A stretch of DNA of 64,000 nucleotides, from positions 2,551,501 to 2,615,500 of the forward strand of contig CANLAD010000001.1 in assembly GCA_947488755.1 (NCBI GenBank), in the 5' to 3' direction. Source of the DNA: an uncultured Erythrobacter sp. (GTDB lineage Bacteria > Pseudomonadota > Alphaproteobacteria > Sphingomonadales > Sphingomonadaceae). This document shows positions 45,753 to 55,124 of this stretch, one piece after another. The notes beneath the pieces were generated by a model. That model had not been told where the DNA came from. It saw nothing but the letters and a program-made list of their open reading frames with translations, and searched no databases. Within the stretch, counting starts at the first letter, position 1, and every line of letters starts with the position of its first letter. The translations under genes were made by a program, and so were the position numbers.

Positions 45753-46679
45753 ATGATCGATCATCTGGACACCTGGCAGGCGGCCAAGGACGCGGGCGAT
45801 GCCCCTCTGGCGCTCGACCTGACTGCGGCTTCGCTGTTCGAGATCGATTACATCGCGCCACCCGCCGATATCAGCGACTTCATCACCACCCTCTATTATT
45901 TCCGCTGTGATGAGGCGCTGATTCGTGATGTGCAGCCCGCCTCGATCGGCCATCTTTCGCTTTTTCCCTATGGCAAAGGAGAAATGCATTTTCAGGACGG
46001 TCGCCGCGATCCCAACCCGCCGGTCGCGGTGCTGACGCCGCTTTCGCAGGCCAGTCCGATCATCGTCGAAGGACCATTTCACGCGATTGGCGCGGCCCTG
46101 TCGCCGCTTGGCTGGGCCGCTCTGACCGGCCTCCATGCAGGCGAGCACGGAGATCGCTTGCGACCGGCGCGCGAGATTTTGGGACCGGGCGTGGAGGAAT
46201 TGGGCGATCGCCTCAACCACGCCTATCGCGAAGGCGCGCTGACCGGGCGTGAGTGCGCCGCTGAAATCGGTGCTTTTGTCGGACGCAATGCCAGCCCCGT
46301 GAACCGCCGGCATGCCGAGTTCATCAAGGTGGTGAATGCCTGGCTCGGTGCCTCGCTCAACCCCGAAGTGGCCGATCTGGTCGCGCATGCTGCCTATTCC
46401 GAGCGACAGGTGCAGCGCCTGACCGAACGCTATTTCGGCCTCTCGCCGCAGGCTCTGGCGCGAAAATACCGCGCGCTGCGCGCAGCCGCGCTCCTGTCCT
46501 TCCCATCACTCACGCCCGAGTTCGAAGCGGAGTTGGGCGATGCATTCTTCGATCAGTCGCACATGATCCGCGAGATCACGCGGTTCGTCGGCCGCACACC
46601 GGCCCGCCTCGCCGACAAGGACAGCCCTTTTCTCGCCGAGATGATCCAGCCCAAGAACCTTCGCGAGCTTGACGGCTGA
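45753..46679 (+). CDS. AraC family transcriptional regulator
   Basis: 308 residues. The N-terminal 190 residues form a beta-rich sensing domain (ASIGHLSLFPYGKGEMHFQDG). The C-terminal double HTH is about 200-305: LVAHAAYSERQVQRLTERYFGLSPQALARKYRALRAA with the recognition-helix pattern ERQVQRLTERYFG and a second helix FFDQSHMIREITRFVGRTPARL, the AraC hallmark. The effector and targets are unknown. Confidence 0.88.
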   Translation: MIDHLDTWQAAKDAGDAPLALDLTAASLFEIDYIAPPADISDFITTLYYFRCDEALIRDVQPASIGHLSLFPYGKGEMHFQDGRRDPNPPVAVLTPLSQASPIIVEGPFHAIGAALSPLGWAALTGLHAGEHGDRLRPAREILGPGVEELGDRLNHAYREGALTGRECAAEIGAFVGRNASPVNRRHAEFIKVVNAWLGASLNPEVADLVAHAAYSERQVQRLTERYFGLSPQALARKYRALRAAALLSFPSLTPEFEAELGDAFFDQSHMIREITRFVGRTPARLADKDSPFLAEMIQPKNLRELDG

Positions 46680-46728
46680 ACCGGGCCGCGCCGTTGCCGA
46701 CGGACACGACGTCGGATAAGGGCGAGCC

Positions 46729-48549
46729 ATGCTGGATCTCAAAACACATATCGCCCGAACCCTCCCGATTTCCGTCGCCGCGCTGGCTCTTGCGGGCTGC
46801 GTGACTTCAGCGGGGACCGAACCGCCTCCCGTCGAAGTGAGTGAGCCGACGCCGGTCGCGCTCGATGCGCTGTTCGCCGCCTACGATCAGGCGAGCCTGG
46901 AAATGTCGCCGATCAGCAAGGCCTATCGCGGCATTCGTGATGAGGATTACGGACGCTGGGACGATGTTTCCGACGACGCCGAACGCGCTCGTTATGAACT
47001 CCTTCAAGATGCCGCGCGTTCGATGCAGGAGCAGTTCGATGCGGCGGCCCTGCCCGAGCAGGACAATCTGTCCTACCGGCTGTTCGACGCACTGGCCGAG
47101 CGACGTGCCTCCCTGTGGCCCTATCGCGAATACGATTACATCTTCGACCAGATGCGTGGCGCGCAAAGCCAGCTTCCCGCCTTTCTTATCAACATCCACC
47201 GCGTCTCCGATGCCGAGCAGGCGCAGGCCTACGTTTCTCGGATCCAGGGAATGGGTCCGGTCGTCGATACGCTGACTGCGCAGTCGCGCGAGCGGGCTGA
47301 CCGCGGCATCATGCCGCCCGACTGGGTCTACCCCCGCGTCATCTCGGACATCGAGAACCTGCTGAATGCAGGCGAGGATAATGCGGTTCTCGAAGATTTT
47401 GCCGACAAGGTCGATGCGCTCGAGATTAATCAGGAAACCAAAGAGGGGCTGAAAGGCGAAGCCGTTCTCGCATGGGCCGGAAGCGCGCAGCCCGCCTACC
47501 AACGCCTCCTGGCCGAAATGCAGCGCCAGCAGGAGATTGCACCCACGGATGACGGCATCTGGCGCCTTCCGGACGGCGACAAGTATTACGCTGCGCTGCT
47601 CGCCAATTACACCACGACCGACCTCACCGCGGATCAGATTCATCAGATCGGTTTGGAGCAGGTCGAACGCATTCAGGGCGAAATGCGCGCGATCATGGAG
47701 CAGGTCGGGTTCGAAGGCGATCTGCAAGATTTCTTCGAATTCACCCGCACCGACGACCGCTTCTTCTACGACACGCGCGAGGCCTATCTCGCTGATGCGC
47801 AGGCAAAGATCGACGCGATCGAGCAGCGGCTTCCCGAATATTTCGGCGTGTTGCCGACCGATCCGATGGTCATCAAACCGGTCGAGGCGTTCCGCGAACA
47901 GAGCGCGGGCAAGGCCTTCTACCAGCGCCCCGCACCGGACGGATCGCGACCCGGCACCTACTACGTAAACCTCTACAATCTTAAGGACATGAGCAAGAAC
48001 GAGCTTGAAGCGCTCGCCTATCACGAGGCGCTGCCGGGCCACCATTTGCAGCTCTCGATCCAGACTCAGCTGGGCGACTTGCCCGCCTTCCGCCGCTTTG
48101 GAGGGGTCACCGCCTATTCCGAAGGCTGGGGCCTTTATTCGGAGGAGCTTCCGAAGGAGATGGGCTTCTACACCGATCCTTATTCCGATTTCGGACGCCT
48201 CGGCATGGAGCTGTGGCGCGCGGCGCGGCTGGTGGTCGATACCGGGCTGCATCACAAACGCTGGAGCCGGGAAGAAGCTATTGAATACCTTCAGCAAAAC
48301 ACGCCAAATCCGCAGGGCGACATCGTCAAGGCGATCGAGCGTTACATCGTCTATCCCGGCCAGGCGACGGCCTACATGATCGGCAAGCTCAAGATCATGG
48401 AATTGCGCGAAATGGCGCGCGCCGAACTGGGCGAGGATTTCGATATTCGCGGCTTCCACGATGCGATCCTGACCAGTGGACCGGTGCCGCTTTCGATCAT
48501 GGAAGAGAACGTGATGGCGTGGGTCGAGGGGGTACAGAGCGGGGGCTGA
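46729..48549 (+). CDS. DUF885 lipoprotein, probable metallopeptidase
   Basis: 606 residues with a lipoprotein signal (ALALAGC, Cys24). The C-terminal half has YHEALPGHHLQLSIQTQLG, an HExxxH-like zinc site, and GGVTAYSEGWGLYSEELPKEMGF, the second ligand region of DUF885 peptidases. It is likely an outer-membrane-anchored periplasmic peptidase. The 142-base gap after it contains the Rrf2 promoter region. Confidence 0.85.
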   Translation: MLDLKTHIARTLPISVAALALAGCVTSAGTEPPPVEVSEPTPVALDALFAAYDQASLEMSPISKAYRGIRDEDYGRWDDVSDDAERARYELLQDAARSMQEQFDAAALPEQDNLSYRLFDALAERRASLWPYREYDYIFDQMRGAQSQLPAFLINIHRVSDAEQAQAYVSRIQGMGPVVDTLTAQSRERADRGIMPPDWVYPRVISDIENLLNAGEDNAVLEDFADKVDALEINQETKEGLKGEAVLAWAGSAQPAYQRLLAEMQRQQEIAPTDDGIWRLPDGDKYYAALLANYTTTDLTADQIHQIGLEQVERIQGEMRAIMEQVGFEGDLQDFFEFTRTDDRFFYDTREAYLADAQAKIDAIEQRLPEYFGVLPTDPMVIKPVEAFREQSAGKAFYQRPAPDGSRPGTYYVNLYNLKDMSKNELEALAYHEALPGHHLQLSIQTQLGDLPAFRRFGGVTAYSEGWGLYSEELPKEMGFYTDPYSDFGRLGMELWRAARLVVDTGLHHKRWSREEAIEYLQQNTPNPQGDIVKAIERYIVYPGQATAYMIGKLKIMELREMARAELGEDFDIRGFHDAILTSGPVPLSIMEENVMAWVEGVQSGG

Positions 48550-48630
48550 AAGGGGCCAAGCCGCCGTTCACCGTGCCGCGACCTCGCCCGGGCAGGGCGC
48601 TAACGACTCGCAACAGGCCATTCGCCGTTG

Positions 48631-48682
48631 AAATCGGACCGGATTCGTCTTAATTGTAAATCGGAACGATTCACTCCGATTT
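48631..48682. promoter_or_regulatory. Repeated AAATCGGA half-sites before the Rrf2 gene
   Basis: AAATCGGA at 48631-48638 and 48658-48665, and its reverse complement TCCGATTT at 48675-48682. The second and third make an inverted repeat with a 9-base spacer that ends 9 bases before the Rrf2 ATG. Autoregulation by the Fe-S regulator is the natural guess; the sequence is not the textbook IscR or RirA box. Confidence 0.5.
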
Positions 48683-48691
48683 GAGATTGTA

Positions 48692-49132
48692 ATGCGCCTG
48701 TCCAACCTCGCCGACTATGCCGTCATCACGATGCAGGCCGCCGCCTCGCATTGCGGCGGCATACGCACGAGCGCTGGCGAGCTGTCGGATGAGACAGGCC
48801 TGCCACGTCCGACCGTGCAGAAACTGGTCAGCAAACTCACCGCCGCGGGCCTGCTGCGCTCGGTTCGCGGGGCGCATGGTGGCTTGCAGCTCGCGCGTCC
48901 GGCGGCGGCGATTACCGTTGCCGATATCGTCGAGGCGGTGGAGGGGCCGATCGCGCTCACCACCTGCGTCGATCACGCGGCATGCGATTTCGAAGACGGT
49001 TGCACGATGAAGCCGCATTGGCCGATCATCAATGCGGCCCTGCGCGGGGCACTGGCCGACATCTCGCTCGACCAGCTTCGCGCCCCGACCCCACCCCTTT
49101 CTCCTCCTGCGATAGAAGAGCACGCGGCATGA
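48692..49132 (+). CDS. Rrf2 family Fe-S regulator of the suf operon (SufR/IscR-like)
   Basis: 146 residues. An N-terminal winged HTH ([18 protein letters not shown]...[27 protein letters not shown]) is followed by cluster ligands C92, C98 and C104 in [15 protein letters not shown], exactly the E. coli IscR positions. It should bind a [2Fe-2S] cluster and report cluster status. Its stop overlaps the sufB ATG (ATGA), so it is the first gene of the operon. Confidence 0.92.
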   Translation: MRLSNLADYAVITMQAAASHCGGIRTSAGELSDETGLPRPTVQKLVSKLTAAGLLRSVRGAHGGLQLARPAAAITVADIVEAVEGPIALTTCVDHAACDFEDGCTMKPHWPIINAALRGALADISLDQLRAPTPPLSPPAIEEHAA

Positions 49133-50637
49133 CCGACCAACTCGACCTCAAGACACCCGAACAGGATCAGCCTGAAATAGACCAGGACGCCAAGGACGCG
49201 GCCGCAAAGGCTGCCGAATACGAGCATGGCTGGTCCTCGGACATCGAGACCGAGTATGGCGAGAAGGGCCTGAATGAGGACACCGTCCGCTTCATCAGCG
49301 CCAAGAAGGGCGAGCCGGAATGGATGCTCGACTGGCGGCTTAAAGCCTTCCGCATGTGGCAGGATCTGCCCGAGCCGAACTGGGCCAAGGTCGGCTTTCC
49401 CCCGATCGATTATCAGGACGCCTATTACTTCGCCGCGCCGAAGAAGAAGCCGCAGCTCGATTCGCTCGACGAACTCGATCCCGAGATCAAGTCGGTCTAC
49501 GACAAGCTCGGCATTCCCGTGGCGGAGCAGGAAGTGCTCGCCGGGGTGAAGGGCGCGCGCAAGGTCGCCGTCGATGCCGTGTTCGACAGCGTCAGCGTCG
49601 CGACCACCTTCCGCGAAGAGCTGAAGAAGGCGGGCGTCATCTTCCTTTCGATCTCCGAGGCGATCAAGGAGCATCCCGAGCTTGTCCGCAAATGGCTTGG
49701 CAAGGTCGTCCCGCAGCGTGACAATTACTTTGCGGCGCTCAATTGCGCGGTCTTCTCCGATGGCACCTTCGTCTACGTGCCCGAAGGCGTGCATTGCCCG
49801 ATGGAGCTCAGCACCTATTTCCGCATCAACGCCGAGAACACCGGCCAGTTCGAACGCACGCTGATCATCGCCGAGAAAGGCTCCTACGTCAGCTATCTCG
49901 AAGGCTGCACCGCGCCGATGCGCGATGAGAACCAGCTGCATGCCGCCGTGGTCGAACTGGTCGCGATGGAAGATGCCGAGATCAAGTATTCGACCGTGCA
50001 GAACTGGTATCCCGGCAATTCCGAGGGCGTGGGCGGGATCTACAATTTCGTCACCAAGCGCGGGCTTTGCCAAGGCGACCGCTCGAAGATCAGCTGGACC
50101 CAGGTCGAAACCGGCAGCGCGGTGACGTGGAAGTATCCCTCCTGCGTGCTCAACGGAAAGGATTCGGTCGGCGAATTTTACTCCGTTGCGGTTACGAACA
50201 ACCACCAGCAGGCCGATACGGGAACCAAGATGGTTCACAATGGCGCCGGTTCGCGCTCCACCATCATTTCCAAGGGCATCAGTGCGGGCAAGTCGAACAA
50301 CACCTATCGCGGCCTCGTGCGCGTGGGTCCGAAAGCCGACGGCGTGCGCAACTTTACCCAGTGCGACTCGCTGCTGCTCGGCGATGAATGCGGCGCGCAC
50401 ACCGTGCCCTATATCGAGGTCAAGAACCCTGGCGCGCAGATCGAGCACGAGGCGACCACGAGCAAGATCAGCGACGACCAGATGTTCTACGCCCAGCAAC
50501 GCGGGCTGGACGAGGAAGAGGCGGTCGCCCTGATCGTCAATGGCTTCGCCAAGGACGTGCTGAAAGAGCTGCCCATGGAGTTCGCGGTGGAAGCGCAGAA
50601 GCTGCTGGCGATTTCGCTTGAGGGGAGTGTGGGGTGA
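49129..50637 (+). CDS. sufB: Fe-S cluster scaffold protein SufB
   Basis: 502 residues from [16 protein letters not shown]; the upstream open frame is inside the regulator gene. It contains the SufB core with [36 protein letters not shown], and [33 protein letters not shown]. It assembles clusters in the SufBC2D complex. The last 19 codons are duplicated 179 bases downstream (see 50760-50816). Confidence 0.95.
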   Translation: MTDQLDLKTPEQDQPEIDQDAKDAAAKAAEYEHGWSSDIETEYGEKGLNEDTVRFISAKKGEPEWMLDWRLKAFRMWQDLPEPNWAKVGFPPIDYQDAYYFAAPKKKPQLDSLDELDPEIKSVYDKLGIPVAEQEVLAGVKGARKVAVDAVFDSVSVATTFREELKKAGVIFLSISEAIKEHPELVRKWLGKVVPQRDNYFAALNCAVFSDGTFVYVPEGVHCPMELSTYFRINAENTGQFERTLIIAEKGSYVSYLEGCTAPMRDENQLHAAVVELVAMEDAEIKYSTVQNWYPGNSEGVGGIYNFVTKRGLCQGDRSKISWTQVETGSAVTWKYPSCVLNGKDSVGEFYSVAVTNNHQQADTGTKMVHNGAGSRSTIISKGISAGKSNNTYRGLVRVGPKADGVRNFTQCDSLLLGDECGAHTVPYIEVKNPGAQIEHEATTSKISDDQMFYAQQRGLDEEEAVALIVNGFAKDVLKELPMEFAVEAQKLLAISLEGSVG

Positions 50638-50660
50638 CTGGATACGCTCCCAACCACAAC

Positions 50661-50751
50661 CGTCATGCTGAACTCGTTTCAGCATCCATCCCGCAGCCCG
50701 CACCGGCGGTGCATGAGGAAGAATGGACCCTGAAACAAGTTCAGGGTGACG
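50661..50751. repeat. REP-like composite element
   Basis: CGTCATGCTGAACTCGTTTC at the left and a partly complementary GAAACAAGTTCAGGGTGACG at the right, with the hairpins TGCTGAA..TTCAGCA and CCTGAA..TTCAGG. It translates as RHAELVSASI, a phrase widespread in alphaproteobacterial repeat-derived frames. It lies between the two copies of the sufB tail. Confidence 0.8.
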
Positions 50752-50759
50752 AACATGGT

Positions 50760-50816
50760 TTCGCCGTTGAAGGGCAGAAGCTGCTGGCGATTTCGCCGGA
50801 GGGTTCGGTCGAATGA
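50760..50816 (+). pseudogene. Duplicated 3' end of sufB
   Basis: 57 bases ending in TGA that match 50581-50637, the real sufB end, at 45/57 positions with no gaps. The peptide reads FAVEGQKLLAISPEGSVE against [18 protein letters not shown]. It is out of frame with sufB. Its TGA overlaps the ATG of the next gene, which suggests this was the original end of sufB. Confidence 0.75.
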
Positions 50817-51190
50817 TGATCGCACTTTTTTTGTCGGTCATTGGCCTACAAGCAACCTCTTCTCAACCTATCGATAGATGTGCAGAATCTTATGTACCGG
50901 AGGAATGCAGATACGCTTTGGAGAGCTATCAAGCCGAAAAACGGGCCATGATCTTCTGCTCCGAGAATGCTGAGCGCGGCATACGCCCAGGGATGTACCA
51001 TCCCACTTCTCAGCGCATTCAATTGGCTTGCGGAGATTTGGAACGGGCGTGCAAGATCGCCGCAGAGACCTTCTGGCTCCGTCTCTATCAACGTGAAGAC
51101 CTGACTCCCGCCAGCCGAATTGGGATGCAGACAAGAGTCCTGTCGAGTTCCAAACTAAGCTGTCGTTACACTGAGTACACGAAGCCATGA
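50813..51190 (+). CDS. Secreted hypothetical protein inserted in the suf operon
   Basis: 125 residues with a short signal peptide (MMIALFLSVIGLQATSSQ); an ATG one codon later is also possible. The mature part has five or six cysteines (RCAESYVPEECRYAL, CSENAERG, ACGDLERAC, SCRYTE) that could form disulfides. The bases are visibly richer in A/T than the suf genes, which suggests later arrival. It overlaps the next gene by four bases. No family recognised. Confidence 0.55.
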   Translation: MMIALFLSVIGLQATSSQPIDRCAESYVPEECRYALESYQAEKRAMIFCSENAERGIRPGMYHPTSQRIQLACGDLERACKIAAETFWLRLYQREDLTPASRIGMQTRVLSSSKLSCRYTEYTKP

Positions 51191-51378
51191 CCGAACCCAA
51201 ATTCACGGTCGGCGACGTGGTGCGCCTCAAGTCGGGCGGTCCTCTGATGACCGTTCAGCAGGCGACCTACGCTGACAACATCATGTGTACCTGGTTCGGC
51301 GAGAACAACCGGCGCATGTCGGAAGGGTTTCACCCGCGCACGCTGAAGCACATGGGTCCGGAGGCGATCAATGACTGA
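51187..51378 (+). CDS. YodC-like DUF2158 protein
   Basis: 63 residues: KFTVGDVVRLKSGGPLMTVQ, MCTWFGENNRRMSEGFHPRTLK. This is the one-domain DUF2158/YodC pattern (GDVVxLKSGGPxMTV and CxWF). Function is unknown. It overlaps the preceding gene as ATGA and the DUF559 gene by eight bases. Confidence 0.85.
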   Translation: MTEPKFTVGDVVRLKSGGPLMTVQQATYADNIMCTWFGENNRRMSEGFHPRTLKHMGPEAIND

Positions 51379-51907
51379 ACGCAAGAAACTCGCGCTCAAG
51401 CTGCCGTCCGAGCAGGATGACGCCGCCCCCACCCTCAACAAGAAGGGCCGCGGGTGGAAGATTTCGGACAAGCGGCTCGACGAGTTGCACGATCGTGCGC
51501 GCGAGATGCGGCGGTTTGCTTCGCCTGCGCACAAGGCGCTGGCCGCGCGGTTCGCGAAGGCAGACCTTGGCCGCTACACCTTCAAGCGCTTTGCCGTGGT
51601 CGGCTCCGCGATCGTCGACTTCAATTGTCACAATCTCGGCATGGCGATCATCATCGATGAGCCGGACCAGGATGACGCCATCGCCAAACGCCGCGACAAG
51701 AGCCTCGAGGCGGTCGGTATCCGCGTGATGCGCCTGCGCGCGGTGGACATCCTCGAAAACATGGACGCTGTGCTCGAACGCATCACCGCCGGAATGCGCA
51801 TGCGGATCGCGGACAGGAAAGAGGCCGCGCGCGCCCACCGGGAGGCCAACCCGAACCAGAATTATTCGCGACCCAATCGCAGAAAGCCTGACAATGCTGA
51901 AAATTGA
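51371..51907 (+). CDS. DUF559 endonuclease-like protein in the suf operon
   Basis: 178 residues. The central part (FKRFAVVGSAIVDFNCHNLGMAIIIDEPDQDD...KRRDKSLEAVGIRVMRLRAVDIL) is the DUF559 fold, related to very-short-patch-repair endonucleases (VDF, IxIDExxH-like and xRVLR motifs). It lies in the suf operon, overlapping sufC by 14 bases. Its link to Fe-S assembly is unknown. Confidence 0.8.
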   Translation: MTERKKLALKLPSEQDDAAPTLNKKGRGWKISDKRLDELHDRAREMRRFASPAHKALAARFAKADLGRYTFKRFAVVGSAIVDFNCHNLGMAIIIDEPDQDDAIAKRRDKSLEAVGIRVMRLRAVDILENMDAVLERITAGMRMRIADRKEAARAHREANPNQNYSRPNRRKPDNAEN

Positions 51908-52643
51908 AAACCTCCACGCCGAAATCGGCGGCACCGAAATCCTGAAAGGGCTGAGCCTTGAAGTCCCGGCGGGAGAAATCCACGCCATCATGGGGCCGAA
52001 CGGCGCGGGCAAGTCGACCCTTGCGCACGTACTGGGCGGCAAGCCCGGCTACGAAGTCACCGGTGGCAGCGTCAGCTTCAAGGGCGACGATCTCTTCGCG
52101 CTCGACCCGCATGAGCGCGCCGGAAGCGGACTGTTTCTCGGCTTTCAGTATCCGGTCGAGATCCCCGGCGTCTCCAACGTCCAGTTCCTGCGCGAGGCGC
52201 TCAACGCGCAGCGCAAATATCGTGGGCAAGATCCGCTGACCGGCGGCGAATTCCTGAAGCTTGCAAAGGAAAAAGCCGGGCTGCTCAAGCTCGATATGGA
52301 AATGCTCAAGCGGCAGGTGAATGTCGGCTTTTCCGGCGGCGAGAAGAAGCGCGCGGAGATGGTGCAGATGGGCATTCTCGACCCCGCCTTCGCCGTGCTC
52401 GATGAAACCGATAGCGGCCTCGATATCGACGCGCTGCGCGTGGTGGGTGAGGGGATCAATGCGATCATGCGCTCACCCGAAAAGGGCGTCCTGCTCATCA
52501 CCCATTATCAGCGCCTGCTCGACGTGGTGAAGCCCGACCGGGTAAGCGTCCTCGCCGATGGCCGGATCGTCCAGACAGGCGGGCCGGAACTTGCCATGCG
52601 GCTGGAGGCAGAGGGCTACGACGCGGTGATGGCGGATGCTTGA
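51894..52643 (+). CDS. sufC: Fe-S assembly ATPase SufC
   Basis: 249 residues, an ABC ATPase with Walker A GPNGAGKSTLAH, the signature FSGGEKKRAEMVQMG and Walker B PAFAVLDETDSGLDIDAL. It energises SufBC2D. It overlaps sufD by eight bases. Confidence 0.96.
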   Translation: MLKIENLHAEIGGTEILKGLSLEVPAGEIHAIMGPNGAGKSTLAHVLGGKPGYEVTGGSVSFKGDDLFALDPHERAGSGLFLGFQYPVEIPGVSNVQFLREALNAQRKYRGQDPLTGGEFLKLAKEKAGLLKLDMEMLKRQVNVGFSGGEKKRAEMVQMGILDPAFAVLDETDSGLDIDALRVVGEGINAIMRSPEKGVLLITHYQRLLDVVKPDRVSVLADGRIVQTGGPELAMRLEAEGYDAVMADA

Positions 52644-53394
52644 TACCGAAACCCTTCCGACCCGCCGTGACGAAGCATGGCGCTATGCCGATATCGACGC
52701 GCTCGAGGCTATCGGGACGGATGCGCTCGACACATGGGAAGACGTAACGCTCTCTCCCGGCGAGACACGCCGCCATGCCATGATCGTCGGCGGCGATTCG
52801 CCCGAGCTGCATCGGATTCGCCTCACGCTGGGCGAAGGCGCGCGGGCGGAACTGTTCGTGACCAATGCGGGCGCGGCGTCGGCACGGGTCGAGATCGAAA
52901 TCTCGCTCGGCAAGGGCGCGCATTTCGAGTTCGGCGGCGTCACCATTGGCGGCGGCGAAGCGGTGCGCGAATTCGTTACCACCACCACCCATGCAGAGCC
53001 GGGCGGGACCAGCAACCAGATCGTGCGCGCCGTCCATTGGGACACGGCTGCGGGCAATTTCCTCGGCGAGATCAAGGTCGCGCGTCATGCGCAGCAGACC
53101 GATGCGGCGCAGGATTTCAAGGGCCTGCTGCTCGAAGCAGGGGCAAGCGCCAACGCCGTCCCGCAGCTCGAAATCTATGCCGATGACGTGAAGTGCGCAC
53201 ACGGCGCGACGGTCGGCCAGCTTGACGAGACGGCGCGCTATTACATGGCCGCGCGCGGCCTGCCGCCTGAGCGTGCGAAGCGTCTTCTGGTGCAGGCCTT
53301 CATCGGCGATGCGTTCGTCGAACTTGGCGATGAGGCGGAGCATGAACGGCTGCTCGACGCTGCGCTCGCCGCTCTGGAAGGATCGAAGCTGTGA
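52636..53394 (+). CDS. sufD: Fe-S assembly protein SufD
   Basis: 252 residues, shorter than E. coli SufD (423), because the N-terminal helical half is mostly missing; a short SufD is common in alphaproteobacteria. The beta-helix core is VFGGVTIGGGE-like, and the SufB-like end has CAHGATVGQLDETARYYMAARGLPPERAKRLLVQAFIGD. It forms the SufBC2D scaffold with SufB and SufC. Confidence 0.93.
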   Translation: MLDTETLPTRRDEAWRYADIDALEAIGTDALDTWEDVTLSPGETRRHAMIVGGDSPELHRIRLTLGEGARAELFVTNAGAASARVEIEISLGKGAHFEFGGVTIGGGEAVREFVTTTTHAEPGGTSNQIVRAVHWDTAAGNFLGEIKVARHAQQTDAAQDFKGLLLEAGASANAVPQLEIYADDVKCAHGATVGQLDETARYYMAARGLPPERAKRLLVQAFIGDAFVELGDEAEHERLLDAALAALEGSKL

Positions 53395-54617
53395 ACGCGC
53401 CTGCAACCATCGACCGCGACCTGCGCGCTGATTTCCCCGGCCTCGTCACTCGCGACGGCGCCCCGTGGCACTATCTCGACACCGCCGCGACCGCGCAGAA
53501 GCCGCGCCCGGTGATCGACGCCATGTCCCGCGCGCTGGGCGAGGATTATGCCACCGTCCATCGCGGCGTGTACGCCCGCTCGGCCGAGATGACGCTTGCC
53601 TATGAAGGGGCGCGGCGCCGGATTGCGCAGTTTCTCGGGGGGCATGAGGACGAGGTGGTCTTCGCCAGAGGCGCGACCGAAGCGATCAATCTCGTCGCGA
53701 ACAGCTGGGGCCGGGCGAACCTGCAACCTGGCGACCGGATCCTGCTCTCGCAGCTTGAGCATCATTCGAACATCGTGCCCTGGCAGATGATCGCTCGCGA
53801 AACCGGGGCCGAGATCGATGTGGTGCCCCTCACCGACGATCACCGGATCGACCTCGATGCGGCGGAAGATATGCTGACCGAGCGGCACAAGCTGGTCGCT
53901 TTGTGCCATGTTTCCAATGTGCTGGGCAGCGTGCTCGACGCGCCGCGGGCCGCGACAATGGCGCATAAGGTCGGCGCGAAACTGCTGCTCGACGGGTGCC
54001 AGTCGGCCCCGCATATGCCGGTCGATGTCACGGCGCTCGGCTGCGATTTCTACGTGTTCAGCGCGCACAAGCTCTATGGCCCGACGGCTATCGGGGCGCT
54101 TTGGGCCCGCAGCGATATCCTCCAAAACATGCCGCCATGGGAAGGCGGCGGCGCGATGATCGATCGCGTCACATTCGAGGGTACGACCTACGCCCCGCCG
54201 CCGCAGCGCTTCGAAGCCGGCACGCCCGCGATCACCGAAGCGGTCGCGTTCGCTGCCGCTGCCGACTACGTTACCGAGATCGGGCTCGATACGATCCATC
54301 AGCGCGAGGCTGCTCTGGTCGCCCGCCTGCGCCGCGAACTCGTCGCGATGAACGATGTTACCGTGTTCGGACCTGACGAAAGCGCCGGGATCGTCAGTTT
54401 CGCCATCGACGGGATCCACCCGCACGATCTCGGCACGATCCTCGACGAGGCCAATGTCGCGATCCGCGCCGGGCATCATTGCGCCCAGCCGCTGATGGAC
54501 TATCTCGGTGTCCCGGCCACCGCGCGGGCCAGTTTCGGCCTGTATTCAAGCGACGCGGATGTCGATGCCCTGATCGAAGGCATCGCCCGCACCCGCCGCA
54601 TCTTTGGAAAGGAGTAG
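53391..54617 (+). CDS. sufS: Cysteine desulfurase SufS
   Basis: 408 residues from a GTG that overlaps the sufD stop. The PLP lysine is K227 in FSAHKLYGP and the persulfide cysteine C364 in AGHHCAQP, the positions of E. coli SufS (K226, C364). It supplies sulfur from cysteine. No sufE gene is seen; many such operons lack one. Confidence 0.96.
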   Translation: MNAPATIDRDLRADFPGLVTRDGAPWHYLDTAATAQKPRPVIDAMSRALGEDYATVHRGVYARSAEMTLAYEGARRRIAQFLGGHEDEVVFARGATEAINLVANSWGRANLQPGDRILLSQLEHHSNIVPWQMIARETGAEIDVVPLTDDHRIDLDAAEDMLTERHKLVALCHVSNVLGSVLDAPRAATMAHKVGAKLLLDGCQSAPHMPVDVTALGCDFYVFSAHKLYGPTAIGALWARSDILQNMPPWEGGGAMIDRVTFEGTTYAPPPQRFEAGTPAITEAVAFAAAADYVTEIGLDTIHQREAALVARLRRELVAMNDVTVFGPDESAGIVSFAIDGIHPHDLGTILDEANVAIRAGHHCAQPLMDYLGVPATARASFGLYSSDADVDALIEGIARTRRIFGKE

Positions 54618-54620
54618 GCC

Positions 54621-55124
54621 ATGAACAAGCCCAGCGAAGAACGCGAATTCGTCGCCGCCCCCGCCCCGAACGAAAATGTCATCGCGGAAAAGCCGCCGCG
54701 CGCCCGCGTCGCGGACGCCGTCGATCCCGATGAAGCCGGACCAGCGCAGCCGCGGCAACGCGACTATCTCGAAGGCTTTCTCGCCGCCAAGTCAGCGGAA
54801 ACTGGCCCCGGCGGCGCGGGCAGCGATCTGCAGGCTGCCGTCGTCGATGCGCTGAAGGAAATCTACGACCCGGAAATTCCGGTCAACATCTACGATCTCG
54901 GCCTGATCTACGGCGTCGAAGTCGATGACGAAGCCGATGCGACCGTTACCATGACACTGACGACGCCGCATTGTCCGGTCGCCGAAACCATGCCGGGCGA
55001 GGTCGAGCTGCGCGCCGCATCCGTCCCGGGCATTCGCGATGCCGAGGTGATCCTCACCTTCGAACCGCCCTGGAGCCCGGAAAAGATGAGCGACGAAGCG
55101 CGCCTCGAATTGGGGATGCTGTGA
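54621..55124 (+). CDS. sufT: SUF-associated MIP18/DUF59 protein SufT
   Basis: 167 residues. A charged N-terminal tail of about 65 residues precedes the DUF59 domain: ALKEIYDPEIPVNIYDLGLIYG, TMTLTTPHCPVAETMPGEVE with the conserved Cys. SufT supports cluster maturation. The next gene's ATG overlaps the stop by one base. Confidence 0.9.
   Translation: MNKPSEEREFVAAPAPNENVIAEKPPRARVADAVDPDEAGPAQPRQRDYLEGFLAAKSAETGPGGAGSDLQAAVVDALKEIYDPEIPVNIYDLGLIYGVEVDDEADATVTMTLTTPHCPVAETMPGEVELRAASVPGIRDAEVILTFEPPWSPEKMSDEARLELGML

Noticed and set aside
46807..48459. 550-codon minus-strand frame opposite the DUF885 gene
   Set aside because: Antisense shadow; no start context and no recognisable motif.
50634..50816. 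60-codon frame reading HAELVSASI
   Set aside because: It is a REP element plus a duplicated sufB tail, not a gene.
48973..50841. 622-codon open frame on the minus strand across sufB
   Set aside because: It is the mirror of sufB, which has clear domains and an operon; the translation has no recognisable family. High GC leaves long antisense frames open.
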